Program-made: the position numbers and the translations under genes
The notes under the pieces: model-generated
Told to the model about the DNA's origin: nothing
The model's database searches: none
The model's input: only the letters and a program-made list of their open reading frames with translations
In this document: positions 35,928 through 45,984 of the stretch, piece by piece
Layout: each line of letters begins with the position of its first letter
Numbering within the stretch: the stretch's first letter is position 1
Source: Planococcus lenghuensis
Lineage (GTDB): Bacteria > Bacillota > Bacilli > Bacillales_A > Planococcaceae
Assembly: GCF_001999905.1 (NCBI RefSeq)
Contig: NZ_CP019641.1
Span: forward strand, 265,483-329,482
Length of the DNA stretch: 64,000 bases
Reading direction: 5' to 3'

Positions 35928-36770
35928 ATGAGAATTGCAGTAATAGGAGATTTGCATTATCCCTCGTTGAAAGACACGTATGCGTTTATTCAAAAGGATC
36001 GGCAGGCATTTTATGACACATTTATTGAGCGGTTTTTTTCAGTTCCTGCTGATTTGTATGTATCCATTGGAGATTTGACAAACTATGGATTGCCGGATGA
36101 GCTTGAGGATATCTATTCTTATATCCGACGCCATGAAAAACCATTTGTGCATGTGCTAGGTAATCATGACATTTATGGGCTGGCTCGCGACGAAGTTCTG
36201 GCTATTACGAAGCAAGAGCGATTTCATGTCATGCCGACTGAGTCAGCCGTTTTGGTTTTTATTGATACAGCAAAAGAACAGGATTTTGATGACTGGGGCG
36301 GCACGCTGGATTTAACGCAGCTGGAATGGCTGGAAAGTGTCATGGAACAGTCAGGGAACCTGCCGCTCATTCTGTTTGCCCATCATCCGGTTCACGGGAC
36401 AACCACTAATTTTGAAAAAGAAAAACTTTGCATTCATCCAGACGTGCCAATCTGGGAATTGTTAAGTAAAAAACAAGGGCTTGGACTCTATGTAAACGGG
36501 CATAATCACTTCAATTCCATTGCCGAGAGAGACCACTGGAACTTCCTGCAGCTTGCGGCGGTATTGGACGAACAAGCAGTACGTGTGATTGAGGTGGCCG
36601 ATTCTCATATTTCTATTAATTCTGTGGATCTTTCTGATGCTCAACTGAAACAGCAAGCACAGGTAATAGGAGAAGCGATCGACCATTTTAGATTAAATCC
36701 GTTCTCTTCAGGAACAGGAGCTAATGCAAACCAGGTGATTTCGCTATCGCCACCTATTCCTGCAAAATAA
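35928..36770 (+). CDS. Calcineurin-like metallophosphoesterase
   Basis: 280 residues with the metal-binding set IGDLHYPS near residue 6, SIGDLTNYG near 45, VLGNHDIYG near 77, FAHHPVHG near 150 and VNGHNHFN near 190. Divergent from glpP and possibly linked with phosphodiester use, but not in the operon. ATG 35928 was preferred since GAGGAG lies 9 bases upstream; 35922 is an alternative only 3 bases from that site. Confidence 0.87.
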   Translation: MRIAVIGDLHYPSLKDTYAFIQKDRQAFYDTFIERFFSVPADLYVSIGDLTNYGLPDELEDIYSYIRRHEKPFVHVLGNHDIYGLARDEVLAITKQERFHVMPTESAVLVFIDTAKEQDFDDWGGTLDLTQLEWLESVMEQSGNLPLILFAHHPVHGTTTNFEKEKLCIHPDVPIWELLSKKQGLGLYVNGHNHFNSIAERDHWNFLQLAAVLDEQAVRVIEVADSHISINSVDLSDAQLKQQAQVIGEAIDHFRLNPFSSGTGANANQVISLSPPIPAK

Positions 36771-36802
36771 CAAAAAGAATCGATTATTTCTGCTGCTCAA
36801 TT

Positions 36803-36850
36803 GGGGACGAGAGAGGACACACCCCCTGTCCTCTCTCGTCCCCTTTCGTT
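36803..36850 (+). terminator. Terminator after the metallophosphoesterase gene
   Basis: GGGGACGAGAGAGGACA pairs with TGTCCTCTCTCGTCCCC around a short loop, followed by TTTCGTTGTT. The 17-bp stem may also serve the opposite strand. Confidence 0.85.
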
Positions 36851-36994
36851 GTTCTAATACATGAATAGCCCTCCGATTCCGAACAATGTTGATAGTTTTC
36901 GTCGAGTCATCCTGCTAAAATCCATCCATTAGCCTCTTTAAATATTAATGCGTCTGACTTTGAACCTCACGTGAATTGTCTGCGTCAGCAGGAT

Positions 36995-38704
36995 TCAATC
37001 ATCGGGCGATTCTGAAAGCCCCGCTGCCGCTCCCGGCCGTGATGAATCTGCTGCCCCGTAAAGGTTTCCGGTTGAGGAATCAATTAGAATCGCCTGGACA
37101 TCACCAATCCTGATATCAGGTGATTCCGCCTTTTCCACCTCGAATCCCATCGATTCCAGTTTTCCCCAGACTTCTTGTCCTATTCCGACCTCTGCCTGTA
37201 CAATCTGGTTCGGGCCATTGAACAATCTTGGCTTCCGGATTGCCTCCTTCAAATCCATCTTATATTCAAGGACATTCACTAGTACTTGAAGAACGGAAGC
37301 GACAATCGTGTATCCCCCGGGTGAACCGAGCGTGATAAAAGGGACTCTCTTATGAAATCCGATCGTTGGTGCTTTCGAACTCACCGGGTACTTTCCGGCT
37401 CTCGGCTCATTGACTGTTCCTGGTTTCGAATCGAAATCCGTTAAATCATTGTTTAATAGAAATCCATACCCAGGCACCATGATGCCTGATCCAAACATTC
37501 GTTCAATCGAGGACGTACAGGCGGCGACATTCCCCCATTGGTCAACAGCCGTGAAGTGAGTCGTCTCTGTTCCGCCATCTGAAGTCCCGTGCTGAATCAA
37601 GCGACCCGGCTCCCCTTCCTGGTACTTCCACGGGTCCCCAAAATCAATTGCCCCGTTGTGTTCCTTGAAATTGATCAGTTTTCGGCGTTCCTCTACATAA
37701 TCGGGATGCAACAGGCCGGCCATCGGAATATCCACGAAATTCGGATCGCCAATATAGGCGTTCTTATCCGACAGGGCAATTTCCATCGCTTCAGCAATCA
37801 AATAATACTTCTCCCAGGAGTCGGGGCCGTACTGATTAAAATCAACCGGTTCAAGGATTTTCAGCAACTGCGCCACAGTGAATCCGCCTGCGTTCGGCGG
37901 AGCCGGAAATGCAAAATCGAACTCTTTGTAACTGCTCCATAACGGTTCATCAATCGAAGCCCGGTAATTCGCCAGATCTTTTTTTGTCATCAGCCCGCCA
38001 AGCGCCTGGATGGTCTCACTGATGGCGTCTGCGATTTTTCCTTCGTAGACGGACGCAAATCCTTCTTCCCGAATGATTTTCAACGTGTTTGTGAGATCCG
38101 GCTGTGTCACCGTGTCTCCTTCTACAAGGGGAACGCCATCTGGCATAAATACTTTTTTGGCTTCCTCTCCCAAGCGGAAGTGGTTGAACTTAATCGCCTG
38201 ATCCCAGAGGAATTTCACTTCGTATTCTTCTTCTGCCAGCTTGATGGCCGGATTGATCAGCCGTTCAAGCGGCAGTGTGCCATAACGCTCATGCGCCAAC
38301 TCTATTGCTTTCATAATGCCCGGTATGCCCACCGCTGCGGCTTTCGTGGACCGTTCCAGGAAAGGCACCACATTCCCTTCTTCATCAAGAAACAGTTCCG
38401 GCTCCACGGCAGCTGGTGCTTGGCTGTGCCCGTTAATCACTTTTGTTTCATTCCGTTCACTGTCATAGACGGTGATAAAGCCGCTGGCGCCGATGCCCGT
38501 GTCCATCCCCTCGACTGCCGCCAATGCGAATTGAATGGCGATGATGGCATCAACCGCATTCCCGCCATCTTTCAACACCTGTTCTCCAACTTCGGTCGCT
38601 TCTTTTACGGCACTGGCGGCCATACCGTAACTTCCGATTGCAGTTTCCTGCCAAGCTGCCCGTTTATCTGCCTTTTGATTTTGAAAAATTTCGTCCAATT
38701 TCAT
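36995..38704 (-). CDS. ggt: Gamma-glutamyltransferase
   Basis: 569-residue gamma-glutamyltranspeptidase precursor of the Ntn-hydrolase family. The self-cleavage and nucleophile Thr lies in GGTETTHFTAVDQWGNVAA near residue 375. Further marks are KDGGNAVDAIIA, GIGASGFITVYD, NGHSQAPAA and SPGGYTIVASVLQVL. No signal peptide is evident, unlike secreted Bacillus Ggt, so a cytosolic paralogue is likely. The ATG at 38704 is placed 9 bases after AGAGGTGA; a GTG at 38716 overlaps that site. Confidence 0.92.
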   Translation of the reverse strand: MKLDEIFQNQKADKRAAWQETAIGSYGMAASAVKEATEVGEQVLKDGGNAVDAIIAIQFALAAVEGMDTGIGASGFITVYDSERNETKVINGHSQAPAAVEPELFLDEEGNVVPFLERSTKAAAVGIPGIMKAIELAHERYGTLPLERLINPAIKLAEEEYEVKFLWDQAIKFNHFRLGEEAKKVFMPDGVPLVEGDTVTQPDLTNTLKIIREEGFASVYEGKIADAISETIQALGGLMTKKDLANYRASIDEPLWSSYKEFDFAFPAPPNAGGFTVAQLLKILEPVDFNQYGPDSWEKYYLIAEAMEIALSDKNAYIGDPNFVDIPMAGLLHPDYVEERRKLINFKEHNGAIDFGDPWKYQEGEPGRLIQHGTSDGGTETTHFTAVDQWGNVAACTSSIERMFGSGIMVPGYGFLLNNDLTDFDSKPGTVNEPRAGKYPVSSKAPTIGFHKRVPFITLGSPGGYTIVASVLQVLVNVLEYKMDLKEAIRKPRLFNGPNQIVQAEVGIGQEVWGKLESMGFEVEKAESPDIRIGDVQAILIDSSTGNLYGAADSSRPGAAAGLSESPDD

Positions 38705-38917
38705 GTTATCGGTCACCTCTTTTGATCGATTCGTTTCCTGAATTATTTGGTGAGTCCATTCCTTGTCTTTCCATCTTTACTGTTTACCCGATTTGCCTGC
38801 ATGTTAATGAACTTTCAGGAATCGCAGCCATCTAACCTGACAGAATTTCACTCGTGCGACTTCGTCCTTGTTCTCGCACCCTTTTGTGAATGAGATGGAG
38901 ATTAGAACAAGCGGCAT

Positions 38918-38948
38918 TAAAAAATGAAGTTCCGGGTCTGGAACTTCA
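38918..38948 (-). terminator. Terminator after the DUF2254 gene
   Basis: On the minus strand GAAGTTCC and GGAACTTC pair around a short loop, followed by ATTTTTTAA. It lies just beyond the DUF2254 stop. Confidence 0.75.
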
Positions 38949-38960
38949 CAAGTTTTCCTA

Positions 38961-40334
38961 TCACGCCTTTTTCTGCCCGATCGCTTTTTTCAGCTTCTCG
39001 TACTCTGTTCCATTCCCTGTTGCATTTGCAAGCAGATCTAGTTTTTCCAGTAACAAATCGCGGTCAATATCATAGATGATTTCCTGTGATACATTTTCGA
39101 TTGTGTTCTCAGCGAAACGCCAAATGTCGGTATGGCGAATCGGATTCGATGACTGAGCCAACATTCGAAGGGCAGATACAATTTCAATGATAATCGGAAG
39201 ATCACCTTTCGCATAATGCCGGATCATTCCGAAACCTCTATATAGCGCGCCTTCAAAATGCTGCTCTCGGGTAATCACCCGGACCTGCTTGTCTGAATCA
39301 GCAAGATATGGTGTAAATGTAATGTGCTCGTCAATGGCCCGCATCAAGTTAGCCAGCTGATAGATGGCATTGATAGCCGAACGGGGATCCCCGTTGTTGA
39401 TCGATTTGATAGCCACTTCTGCCAACTTGCTCATCGCCGCATAATTGTCCTGGATTTCCGTTTCTTTATTGCCGAATGCAAAGAATTTCGTATACGCTTC
39501 TTCATCCACTTTGTCAGCCCCTGGTCCCCAGTAGGAAAACAATGGGTTGCCGGCCAGCATGAAATCGCCTATCCGTTCGTGGAGTGCAAGGATTATATCG
39601 TCTTTCTGTGCCGCGCTGACCATGCCTTGAAAATCAACAAGCTGAATGTAGCCAGCCGCAGGTGCTTTCACTATCTTTGCGTGTTTCCGGAGCTCTTCTT
39701 TAAGATCTCCTGCTTTCACTACTTTCAGTTTTTCCATATCTTCTGTCAGGTTTTTTTGGATAATCTCTTCGGAGATAAGCCGCATATTCCACGTGATATT
39801 ATGCACTTGCATCCAATAGATGGCGTGATTAATGAAAAAAAGGAAGATAATGGCCGTGCTAAACGTCATAAACACCGTCAGCAGCGGAACAAGGACAAAT
39901 TCATCCTGCCGGAAATTATTCATGAATAAAAACAGGAGCAGCACGTAGATAAAACTGCCGTTGAATAGGCCGACGAAATGCTGGGTCTCTCTTGTGGCAA
40001 TAAAATCCTGCAGCATGCGCGGTGAAAACTGACTGCTTAATGTAGTCAGAAATACCAGCAGGATGTTTAACGTAAACGCGCTCAGCAGCAAAATCGAAGC
40101 GATCAGTGTACTTACCAGCGTCCGGGTCGTTTCATGATTGAAGGCAAAGAAGCTGGCGCGTACGGAGAGATCAACTTGCATATCGATAAAGAGCGTGATA
40201 ATTGCAAGGACGGCAGCTGCCATGACATACGCCAGTGGTTTAAACCAAAGTGACTGGTGTATTTCATGCTTCCGCTGCCGCCGGGACATCCGAAAATATT
40301 TCCTTATTTCTCTTGGCAGAAATTTTACCAACAT
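38961..40334 (-). CDS. DUF2254 predicted membrane protein
   Basis: 457 residues. Four membrane helices fill roughly residues 35-220 (PLAYVMAAAVLAIITLFID, LIASILLLSAFTLNILLVFL, FIYVLLLFLFMNN, VPLLTVFMTFSTAIIFLFFI). A soluble C-terminal half contains GYIQLVDFQGMV and DPRSAINAIYQLANLMRAI. This matches the DUF2254 family of unknown function. ATG 40334 follows AAGGAG by 9 bases. It lies 89 bases after the TVP38-type gene on the same strand. Confidence 0.85.
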   Translation of the reverse strand: MLVKFLPREIRKYFRMSRRQRKHEIHQSLWFKPLAYVMAAAVLAIITLFIDMQVDLSVRASFFAFNHETTRTLVSTLIASILLLSAFTLNILLVFLTTLSSQFSPRMLQDFIATRETQHFVGLFNGSFIYVLLLFLFMNNFRQDEFVLVPLLTVFMTFSTAIIFLFFINHAIYWMQVHNITWNMRLISEEIIQKNLTEDMEKLKVVKAGDLKEELRKHAKIVKAPAAGYIQLVDFQGMVSAAQKDDIILALHERIGDFMLAGNPLFSYWGPGADKVDEEAYTKFFAFGNKETEIQDNYAAMSKLAEVAIKSINNGDPRSAINAIYQLANLMRAIDEHITFTPYLADSDKQVRVITREQHFEGALYRGFGMIRHYAKGDLPIIIEIVSALRMLAQSSNPIRHTDIWRFAENTIENVSQEIIYDIDRDLLLEKLDLLANATGNGTEYEKLKKAIGQKKA

Positions 40335-40423
40335 ACAGCAGATTCTCCTTTCGATTCCCGTCAAGAAGAGGAAGACGCAGGGGAAACAAACTCAAGAGAA
40401 CGATCACTTCTACCGGTACTTGG

Positions 40424-40975
40424 TTAATCAGCAGTTGTACGTGATTTATGCACTTTGCCGACGAAGAAGTAAACGGTAACCAGAACGAGGAGCAAAAGCA
40501 GCATGGTAAGCCACGACAGAGTAGAAATCGCATTACCGAACGCCGTGTATAAAACGGCCGGTGCAATCAGCCCGAGAAGTGAATACAGCGCATACTCCTT
40601 ATATGATTTCGTCATTTCCATTAAATACACGCTAAGCAGATTGAAACTGACGAACGGCATGACTCGCAATACCATGACCTGACCGAGGGAAATCGTTTTA
40701 TCGTGCATAAATTTTTCCTTGAGGCGATCGATCTTCGCTTTGAATTTCGGAGACTGATCAACCATCCAATACGTACTTAGGGCGAGGATAGACAGCCCGA
40801 TATAAGACAGCAGCACTCCTTTGACAAAGCCGAACAACACGCCCCCGGTGATGCATACGACAACGACGGGCAGAAACAGCAGTGGTCGGATGAGATGCAG
40901 CAGAATAAAAAGAACGGGAGCGAACCAGCCGGCACTGTCAATAAACGCTTTCATCGTTTCATAAAATTGTTCCAT
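40424..40975 (-). CDS. TVP38/TMEM64 (DedA-like) membrane protein
   Basis: 183 residues, five to six membrane helices with the SNARE-associated/DedA core: PLLFLPVVVVCITGGVLFG near residue 32, SPKFKAKIDRLKEKF near 75 and VLRVMPFVSFNLLSVYL near 105. This superfamily includes lipid scramblase- or flippase-like proteins. ATG 40975 follows GGAGG. Probably co-transcribed with the DUF2254 gene downstream. Confidence 0.85.
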   Translation of the reverse strand: MEQFYETMKAFIDSAGWFAPVLFILLHLIRPLLFLPVVVVCITGGVLFGFVKGVLLSYIGLSILALSTYWMVDQSPKFKAKIDRLKEKFMHDKTISLGQVMVLRVMPFVSFNLLSVYLMEMTKSYKEYALYSLLGLIAPAVLYTAFGNAISTLSWLTMLLLLLVLVTVYFFVGKVHKSRTTAD

Positions 40976-41085
40976 TAGAATCCTCCTGCAGAAATGCACT
41001 TTCTCCTCTCTATAGATAGAGGATTTGAATTCGAACCTTTCAATAGATAGACGAAATCCGCTGATTCTTTAGTCATCCCAAAGAA

Positions 41086-41292
41086 TTGCAGAATGAAGAG
41101 AATCTCTCTATGCGGGAGAACACGATAATCCTCAATCAATTATTCTTGATAATCAGCAAAGAAACAACCGAAGTTTCATCCGAAATAGTCCTTCTAATCG
41201 CGAGTACAGATGAAGAGAACGAAACAGAAAGACCTCACTTAAAGAACTGCTGCTCCGTCTTTAATACACCTGTAGAAGAAAGCAAAACATAA
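41086..41292 (+). CDS. Doubtful small ORF
   Basis: 68 codons, Glu/Thr/Ser-rich, no recognisable domain. It is the only frame in the roughly 350 bases between the TVP38 and channel genes. No clear Shine-Dalgarno site stands at the first ATG; TCTCTCTATG precedes an inner ATG. It may not be translated. Confidence 0.2.
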   Translation: MQNEENLSMRENTIILNQLFLIISKETTEVSSEIVLLIASTDEENETERPHLKNCCSVFNTPVEESKT

Positions 41293-41324
41293 GGAAAAGG
41301 ATAACAAAACAGGCCTCGTTATAT

Positions 41325-42332
41325 TCACGTACCGACTGTTTGCACAGAAGGCCATTGTCGCGCGTCGGATTCGAGGGCACTGAGAAGTTTTCTTCTGCGT
41401 CCCTGAAGTTGTTCAACTTCTGCTTTAAATTCTTTATCGGTCATCGTCGGCAAACCGAAAATCCGAATATCGTCTAAATTAGCGATGGCTGGAACTTGTC
41501 CAGCTGTTTTAATGAGCCGGGGTGAAAGTGCATCCAAGTAGCCTTCAATACTTGATCTTGCTTCTTGAATCAATACCCTATTCGGCTGATACGGCTCGGG
41601 AACGCCGAATCGAAGAATTGTCAGTGCTTCATCGAGGACAGTAACTGCAACTGATGCAGCTTGTTCGTCCTGTGGACAGTGATAGTAGTACAGAACCGGA
41701 TAGGCTTTGTGCTGTGCGGCCAGGGTGCTGAGTCGTGAAGAAGTGGAACTTAACAGCAAATTAATATCGGAAAAATCGTTGCCATTCCACGTGTTTCTCA
41801 CAAATTCACTTCCCGATTTGCCAATTGCGGTAATACTGGAAGCAAACGAACGTTGCTGTATGACCGAATTGAGAATGGATAGTGTGTATGTGGCACCAAG
41901 CGTCAGAAACAAAAAGCCGTTTCCTGATGCAGCTGCGGTGGCCACTTGCCAGAAACCCTCTCTTGGAACATAATCGCCAACGCCAAGCGTGAATACGACG
42001 TATCCCGTAAAATAAACCCGCTCACTCCAGTTGATTGGCTTGTCATCGCGTGTATCAACCACTGAATGGATATCCCCGGAAAAAACCAGCAGCCATCCGA
42101 GCCATAGTAACCCAATCCACATTAAGAGTGTGATGGCCAAAACGGCCGGTCCTGCCAGACTGAGCAGCAAAGGATGACCCCTGCTGATTCCTCTCGTCAT
42201 CTTCCATAAGAATCTCGATAATCGGCTGGAGATGGGCCCGGCTCCTCCGTCGACCCAAAGCGTCGTCCAGAAAACATCTATCGTCACGAACAGCAATAGG
42301 CCAATGCCGGCCACTAAATAAATCCATTCCAT
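41325..42332 (-). CDS. Two-helix potassium-channel-like protein
   Basis: 335 residues. Membrane segments lie near residues 1-22 and 62-88, then a pore loop with the selectivity-filter-like TLGVGDYVP near 117 (potassium channel TxGxGD type) and a final helix near 130-155. The C-terminal 180 residues are soluble and helical, without an RCK nucleotide-binding motif that I can see. Ion selectivity is inferred from the filter. GAAAGGAG precedes the ATG. The gene starts 17 bases after the IS3 remnant on the same strand, which may supply its upstream region. Confidence 0.78.
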   Translation of the reverse strand: MEWIYLVAGIGLLLFVTIDVFWTTLWVDGGAGPISSRLSRFLWKMTRGISRGHPLLLSLAGPAVLAITLLMWIGLLWLGWLLVFSGDIHSVVDTRDDKPINWSERVYFTGYVVFTLGVGDYVPREGFWQVATAAASGNGFLFLTLGATYTLSILNSVIQQRSFASSITAIGKSGSEFVRNTWNGNDFSDINLLLSSTSSRLSTLAAQHKAYPVLYYYHCPQDEQAASVAVTVLDEALTILRFGVPEPYQPNRVLIQEARSSIEGYLDALSPRLIKTAGQVPAIANLDDIRIFGLPTMTDKEFKAEVEQLQGRRRKLLSALESDARQWPSVQTVGT

Positions 42333-42348
42333 GCACCTAATCTCCTTT

Positions 42349-42735
42349 CTATTCCTTTTCCATCTCCAAATACTCTTTTAGGATTTCGTTCTCCATTTTC
42401 AAGTTAGCGATCTGCCTGCTCCGTTTTTCATCTTCGCCTGTGTTTTCAGGTCCGTGTCCATACGTATACCGCTTACCGATCGGCTGGTCAAAGCGATACA
42501 GCTCATTTGCCCGATACCATCTCATCCACGTCTTAATTTGGGATTCATTTTTGATGCCATGCTTCTCCATGACTTCCTTTGTCGTCAATTGACCGCTCAA
42601 TTTGTCCTTGACGACGGCCCGTTTCACTTCGCTTGAATACACGTTTTTGCCCATGCAAAAACACCTCCGATTTCTATACCTGTTTCCAGTGTATCATCTC
42701 GAAGGTGTTTTATTGTGTCCCATTAGTTTAGGTTA
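42349..42735 (-). mobile_element. IS3-family remnant with OrfA only
   Basis: OrfA (42654 to 42349, 101 residues) has the helix-turn-helix VYSSEVKRAVVKDKLSGQL...HGIKNESQIKTWMRWY and the leucine-zipper end IANLKMENEILKEYLEMEKE typical of IS3/IS150 transposases. The catalytic OrfB is missing: the next gene starts 17 bases on. The outer end near 42735 carries TGTCCCATTAG, like IS150-type ends. The element is immobile. Confidence 0.8.
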
Positions 42736-42789
42736 GCCCATCAAAGGCACATGCCCGAATCCGGTTTTTGTTTAGGCAATAAAACGCCT

Positions 42790-43752
42790 TCAATAACGAT
42801 CACCTGAAGCGATACCTTGCGGTGCCACTTCATCAATTTCATCCAGTTCGCTCTGTGACAACGTGAAATCGAGCGCTCCAATATTTTCCCTTAAATATTT
42901 TTCCTTCTTCGTCCCTGGAATTGGTATGATATCCTCGCCTTGCGCCAAAAGCCAGGCAAGTGCGAGTTGTGCAGGCGTTACCTCTTTTTGCTTCGCCAAT
43001 TGCTCAATTTTTTCGACGACCTTCAGGTTTTTATTAAAATTCTCACCTTGGAAGCGCGGCGAATGGCGCCGATAATCGTCTTTCGGGAAGTCTTCAATCT
43101 TTTGGAATCGGCCCGTCAGAAACCCACGGCCGAGCGGGCTGTAAGGTACAAAACCGATGCCGAGCTCGCGCGCCGTGTCGAGAATATCATCCTCCACGTC
43201 GCGGCTGAACAACGAATATTCCGTTTGCAGTGCCGTTATGGTATGCTCCTTATGCGCACGTCGAATCGTCTCTGAATCCGCTTCCGACAAGCCTAGGTAA
43301 CGTACTTTCCCTGCCTTCATCAAATCGCCCATCGCACCGACCGTCTCTTCAATCGGCACTTCCGGATCCACCCGGTGCTGGTAGTACACGTCAATATGGT
43401 CCACGCCCAGGCGCTGCAGACTTTTATCACATGACTCTTTCACATACTTCGGACGGCCATTGACGCCTTGGAACGACTGATCCGCACCGCGCACGACCCC
43501 GAACTTCGTGGCCAGCACCACTTGATCTCGCTTGCCTTTCAATGCCTCACCCACGAGATTTTCGTTCTCGCCGAGACCATACATATCCGCCGTATCAAAA
43601 AACGTGATTCCCAAATCGATTGCCGTATGGATGGTCTCGATTGATTGCTGGTCATCACGACCGACATAAAAGTCCGACATCCCCATACACCCGAGCCCAA
43701 TCGCCGAAACTTCCGGACCGTCCTGCCCCAATCTGCGTGTCTTCATATACAT
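42790..43752 (-). CDS. Aldo/keto reductase
   Basis: 320 residues, NADPH-dependent reductase of the AKR barrel fold. The tetrad contexts are FFDTADMYG near residue 52 (Asp, Tyr), [10 protein letters not shown] near 82 (Lys) and VYYQHRVDP near 123 (His). Cofactor contacts are [14 protein letters not shown] near 205 and [13 protein letters not shown] near 280. [16 protein letters not shown] sequence follows the first motif. AAGGAG lies 6 bases before the ATG at 43752. The natural carbonyl substrate is unknown. Confidence 0.92.
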   Translation of the reverse strand: MYMKTRRLGQDGPEVSAIGLGCMGMSDFYVGRDDQQSIETIHTAIDLGITFFDTADMYGLGENENLVGEALKGKRDQVVLATKFGVVRGADQSFQGVNGRPKYVKESCDKSLQRLGVDHIDVYYQHRVDPEVPIEETVGAMGDLMKAGKVRYLGLSEADSETIRRAHKEHTITALQTEYSLFSRDVEDDILDTARELGIGFVPYSPLGRGFLTGRFQKIEDFPKDDYRRHSPRFQGENFNKNLKVVEKIEQLAKQKEVTPAQLALAWLLAQGEDIIPIPGTKKEKYLRENIGALDFTLSQSELDEIDEVAPQGIASGDRY

Positions 43753-43975
43753 CGTCCGCTCCTTCGCTGAAAAATTTCCCGTGGTATAAAATACAATTTA
43801 TTTTTCTTATCCATCTGTTCCCCAACTGTCGGATTTTAAACGTTGAATGGAATAAATTCCAGTTAGACGAGCTAATTTCATAAATCGCCTATTTAAAAAA
43901 GCGCAGACGGCTTTCCTGTCCATTTTTCCTCTGAAAATAGGATTGAATTAAGGAATCCTTCACTCCTTGGACGGA

Positions 43976-44083
43976 AACCCGCTCGCTTTCCGCGGACTGG
44001 CCGGCAAGCCTCACCGCCCATTCCGTGCGGCGGAATCTTGCCTGCCAGTTATTCCGCAGGAGTCTCGCAAATTCCCGTTCCGT
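43976..44083. repeat. GC-rich palindromic repeat in the IS1182 3' end (copy 1)
   Basis: Begins ACCCGCTCGCTTTCCGCGG and contains GCCGGCAAGCCTCACCGCCC and CAGGAGTCTCGCAAATTC. The same block occurs at 53583-53687. It is part of the non-coding 3' tail of the element and can form long hairpins. Confidence 0.7.
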
Positions 44084-44122
44084 TCAGATGAAAAAGGAGC
44101 AGCTTCTTTAGCTGGATTCGAA

Positions 44123-44678
44123 TCAGGCAGCGATCCTGTTCACCGTACCGGCCAGTTTCAGCCGATCGGCTGCCAGCCGGCATGCATTGTAGACAAGTGT
44201 GATCAATTGAAAATGAATTTTTGCTTTCTTGCCGGTGCGATGCCGGACGTTATTCAAATCGAAGTTCTGCTTCAAGTAAGCGTTGACCCGTTCGACAGCG
44301 CCACGTGTTTTATACAGGACATCCCATTTCACGGAACTTCTGGCCGGCACAGTATGTTTGCGAAGGTCGATCGACCTTTTGATCTTATTATAGACTTTCT
44401 GACATAGGGAATCATCCCGCGGCGGACAGGTGGCGCACTCGTGCGGTCTGGTGTATTTAAGGTTTCATACTTCGTATCGTAACTGTCGCGTGTTCCCGGA
44501 CACATGTTGGCGCGAAGTGCTCATCGAAACCGAGCACTTCTCCTTCCTGACGCGGATTGTAGGCGATCACCGCCTGGAGTTCCATCCGGCGCAGCTGCTC
44601 ATAGATCGCCTTGTAATCGTAGCCCTTGTCCATGATGCCGGACTGGAACCGGCCGGGCCACCGCGCTTCGATCAGCAT
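44123..44678 (-). pseudogene. IS1182 transposase fragment
   Basis: C-terminal part of the transposase in at least two frames: first RWPGRFQSGIMDKGYDYKAI and CVREHA, then, after a frameshift near 44440, SSVKWDVLYKTRGAVERVNAY and KIHFQLITLVYNACRLAADRL. Equivalent to roughly residues 245-452 of the intact copy, with small indels. Not functional. Confidence 0.85.
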
Positions 44679-44944
44679 CTTCCCCCTTCGTATTTAAATA
44701 GCTTCTGATAAGCGGTCATATGTTAACCGAAAATAAGATTCTTCCTTTTTTACGAAAAAATTTCACAGTATTGGATAACCGCTAATTAGGTTAATTTATC
44801 TTATTTCTCTATTTCCTTCGGTTCTAACAGAAAAACTGTATAACGCTTATCTTTTTCAAAATTTCAATCTATATAAGTTGATTTAATGTTTCGAACATCC
44901 AGCAATCAGGTGTATACTGTTAATACCTGAAAGGATGATCGAAT

Positions 44945-45454
44945 ATGGAAAAACAGGATCAGCTGAGCGAACTGCAGGAAGCCATGAACCAGGCGAAAGA
45001 CCGCCGGCTTTACGAACGATATCTGGCTGTCCGTCTTGTCCTGGAGGGCGAGACAATGGAGGAAGCCGGCCGGATCATCGGCCGGCGCCGCCAGGCCGTC
45101 AGTTCTTACTTGTCCGCTTATCTGGCAGGCGGCATCGAGGGACTGGCCCTTGGCCATTCCACTGGAAAGAAACCGAAACTGACGGCAGAACAGCAGGAAG
45201 AGCTGGCGGAGACGATTGCCACCCGGACACCGGCCGATGTCGGCTTCAGCGCCCGCTACAACTGGACACTCGCACTGGCTGCCGAATACGCGAAAAACAG
45301 ATGGGGCGTCTCTTATTCCCTGCGCGGTATGTCGATTCTGTTGGGCAGGCAGGGGCTCTCCAATACACGGCCGACGTATACGCTGGAGAAAGCCGATCCG
45401 GAAAAGCAGCGGGAATTCAAGGAAAAGACGTTTCCAGCGCTAAAAAAAAGCTGA
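44945..45454 (+). CDS. IS630 OrfA (type B copy 2)
   Basis: 169 residues, identical to the product at 15810-16319, with the same A8 frameshift site before the stop. Confidence 0.87.
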   Translation: MEKQDQLSELQEAMNQAKDRRLYERYLAVRLVLEGETMEEAGRIIGRRRQAVSSYLSAYLAGGIEGLALGHSTGKKPKLTAEQQEELAETIATRTPADVGFSARYNWTLALAAEYAKNRWGVSYSLRGMSILLGRQGLSNTRPTYTLEKADPEKQREFKEKTFPALKKS

Positions 45455-45984
45455 TGGCTGAAGAGATCGACCATCTCCTCTTCGAGGATGAGTCGATGAT
45501 CCGAGATTACCAGGCAATCGGGCGGACGTGGTTCAGAAAAGGGGAACAGCGGTTCATCCCCACTCACGGCCAACACAAAGGCGTGAAGCTCATCGCCACG
45601 CTAAATTACGCGACGGGCGAAGTCTTCTGCACAGAAGAAGAACGGTATGATGCCGTGACGTTCCTGCGCTTTCTCAGGAAACTCCTATCTGTTTACCCAA
45701 CGGGTAAGATCGCCGTGGTTCTGGACAATGCCCGAATCCATCACGCGAAGCTGATCCAGCCGTTTCTGGAAGAGAACCGGGACCGATTGGGGCTTGTCTT
45801 CCTGCCGCCCTACAGCCCCCAACTGAACCTGACGGAAGGCCTCTGGAAATGGCTGAAGGAATCCGTCATTAACAATGTCTTCTTCCCGGATGTTCGTAAG
45901 ATTAAGCTGAAAGTGCGGGAATTCATCCAGTACATCAGCGAGCGATTGGAAGAAGTGATTGATCGGCTTTGCGTGCGCCTTTGA
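45454..45984 (+). CDS. IS630 OrfB (type B copy 2)
   Basis: 176 residues, identical to the product at 16319-16849; FEDESM, LDNARIHH and LTEGLWKWLK present. Confidence 0.86.
   Translation: MAEEIDHLLFEDESMIRDYQAIGRTWFRKGEQRFIPTHGQHKGVKLIATLNYATGEVFCTEEERYDAVTFLRFLRKLLSVYPTGKIAVVLDNARIHHAKLIQPFLEENRDRLGLVFLPPYSPQLNLTEGLWKWLKESVINNVFFPDVRKIKLKVREFIQYISERLEEVIDRLCVRL

Larger units (their letters stand above)
43867..44690 (-). mobile_element. IS1182-family element, truncated
   Basis: The left end (GAGCTAATTTCATAAAT) and 3' region match the intact IS1182 copy at 53473-55200, including the GC-rich palindromic stretch. Homology ends near 44685, so the 5' two thirds of the element is missing. Confidence 0.8.
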
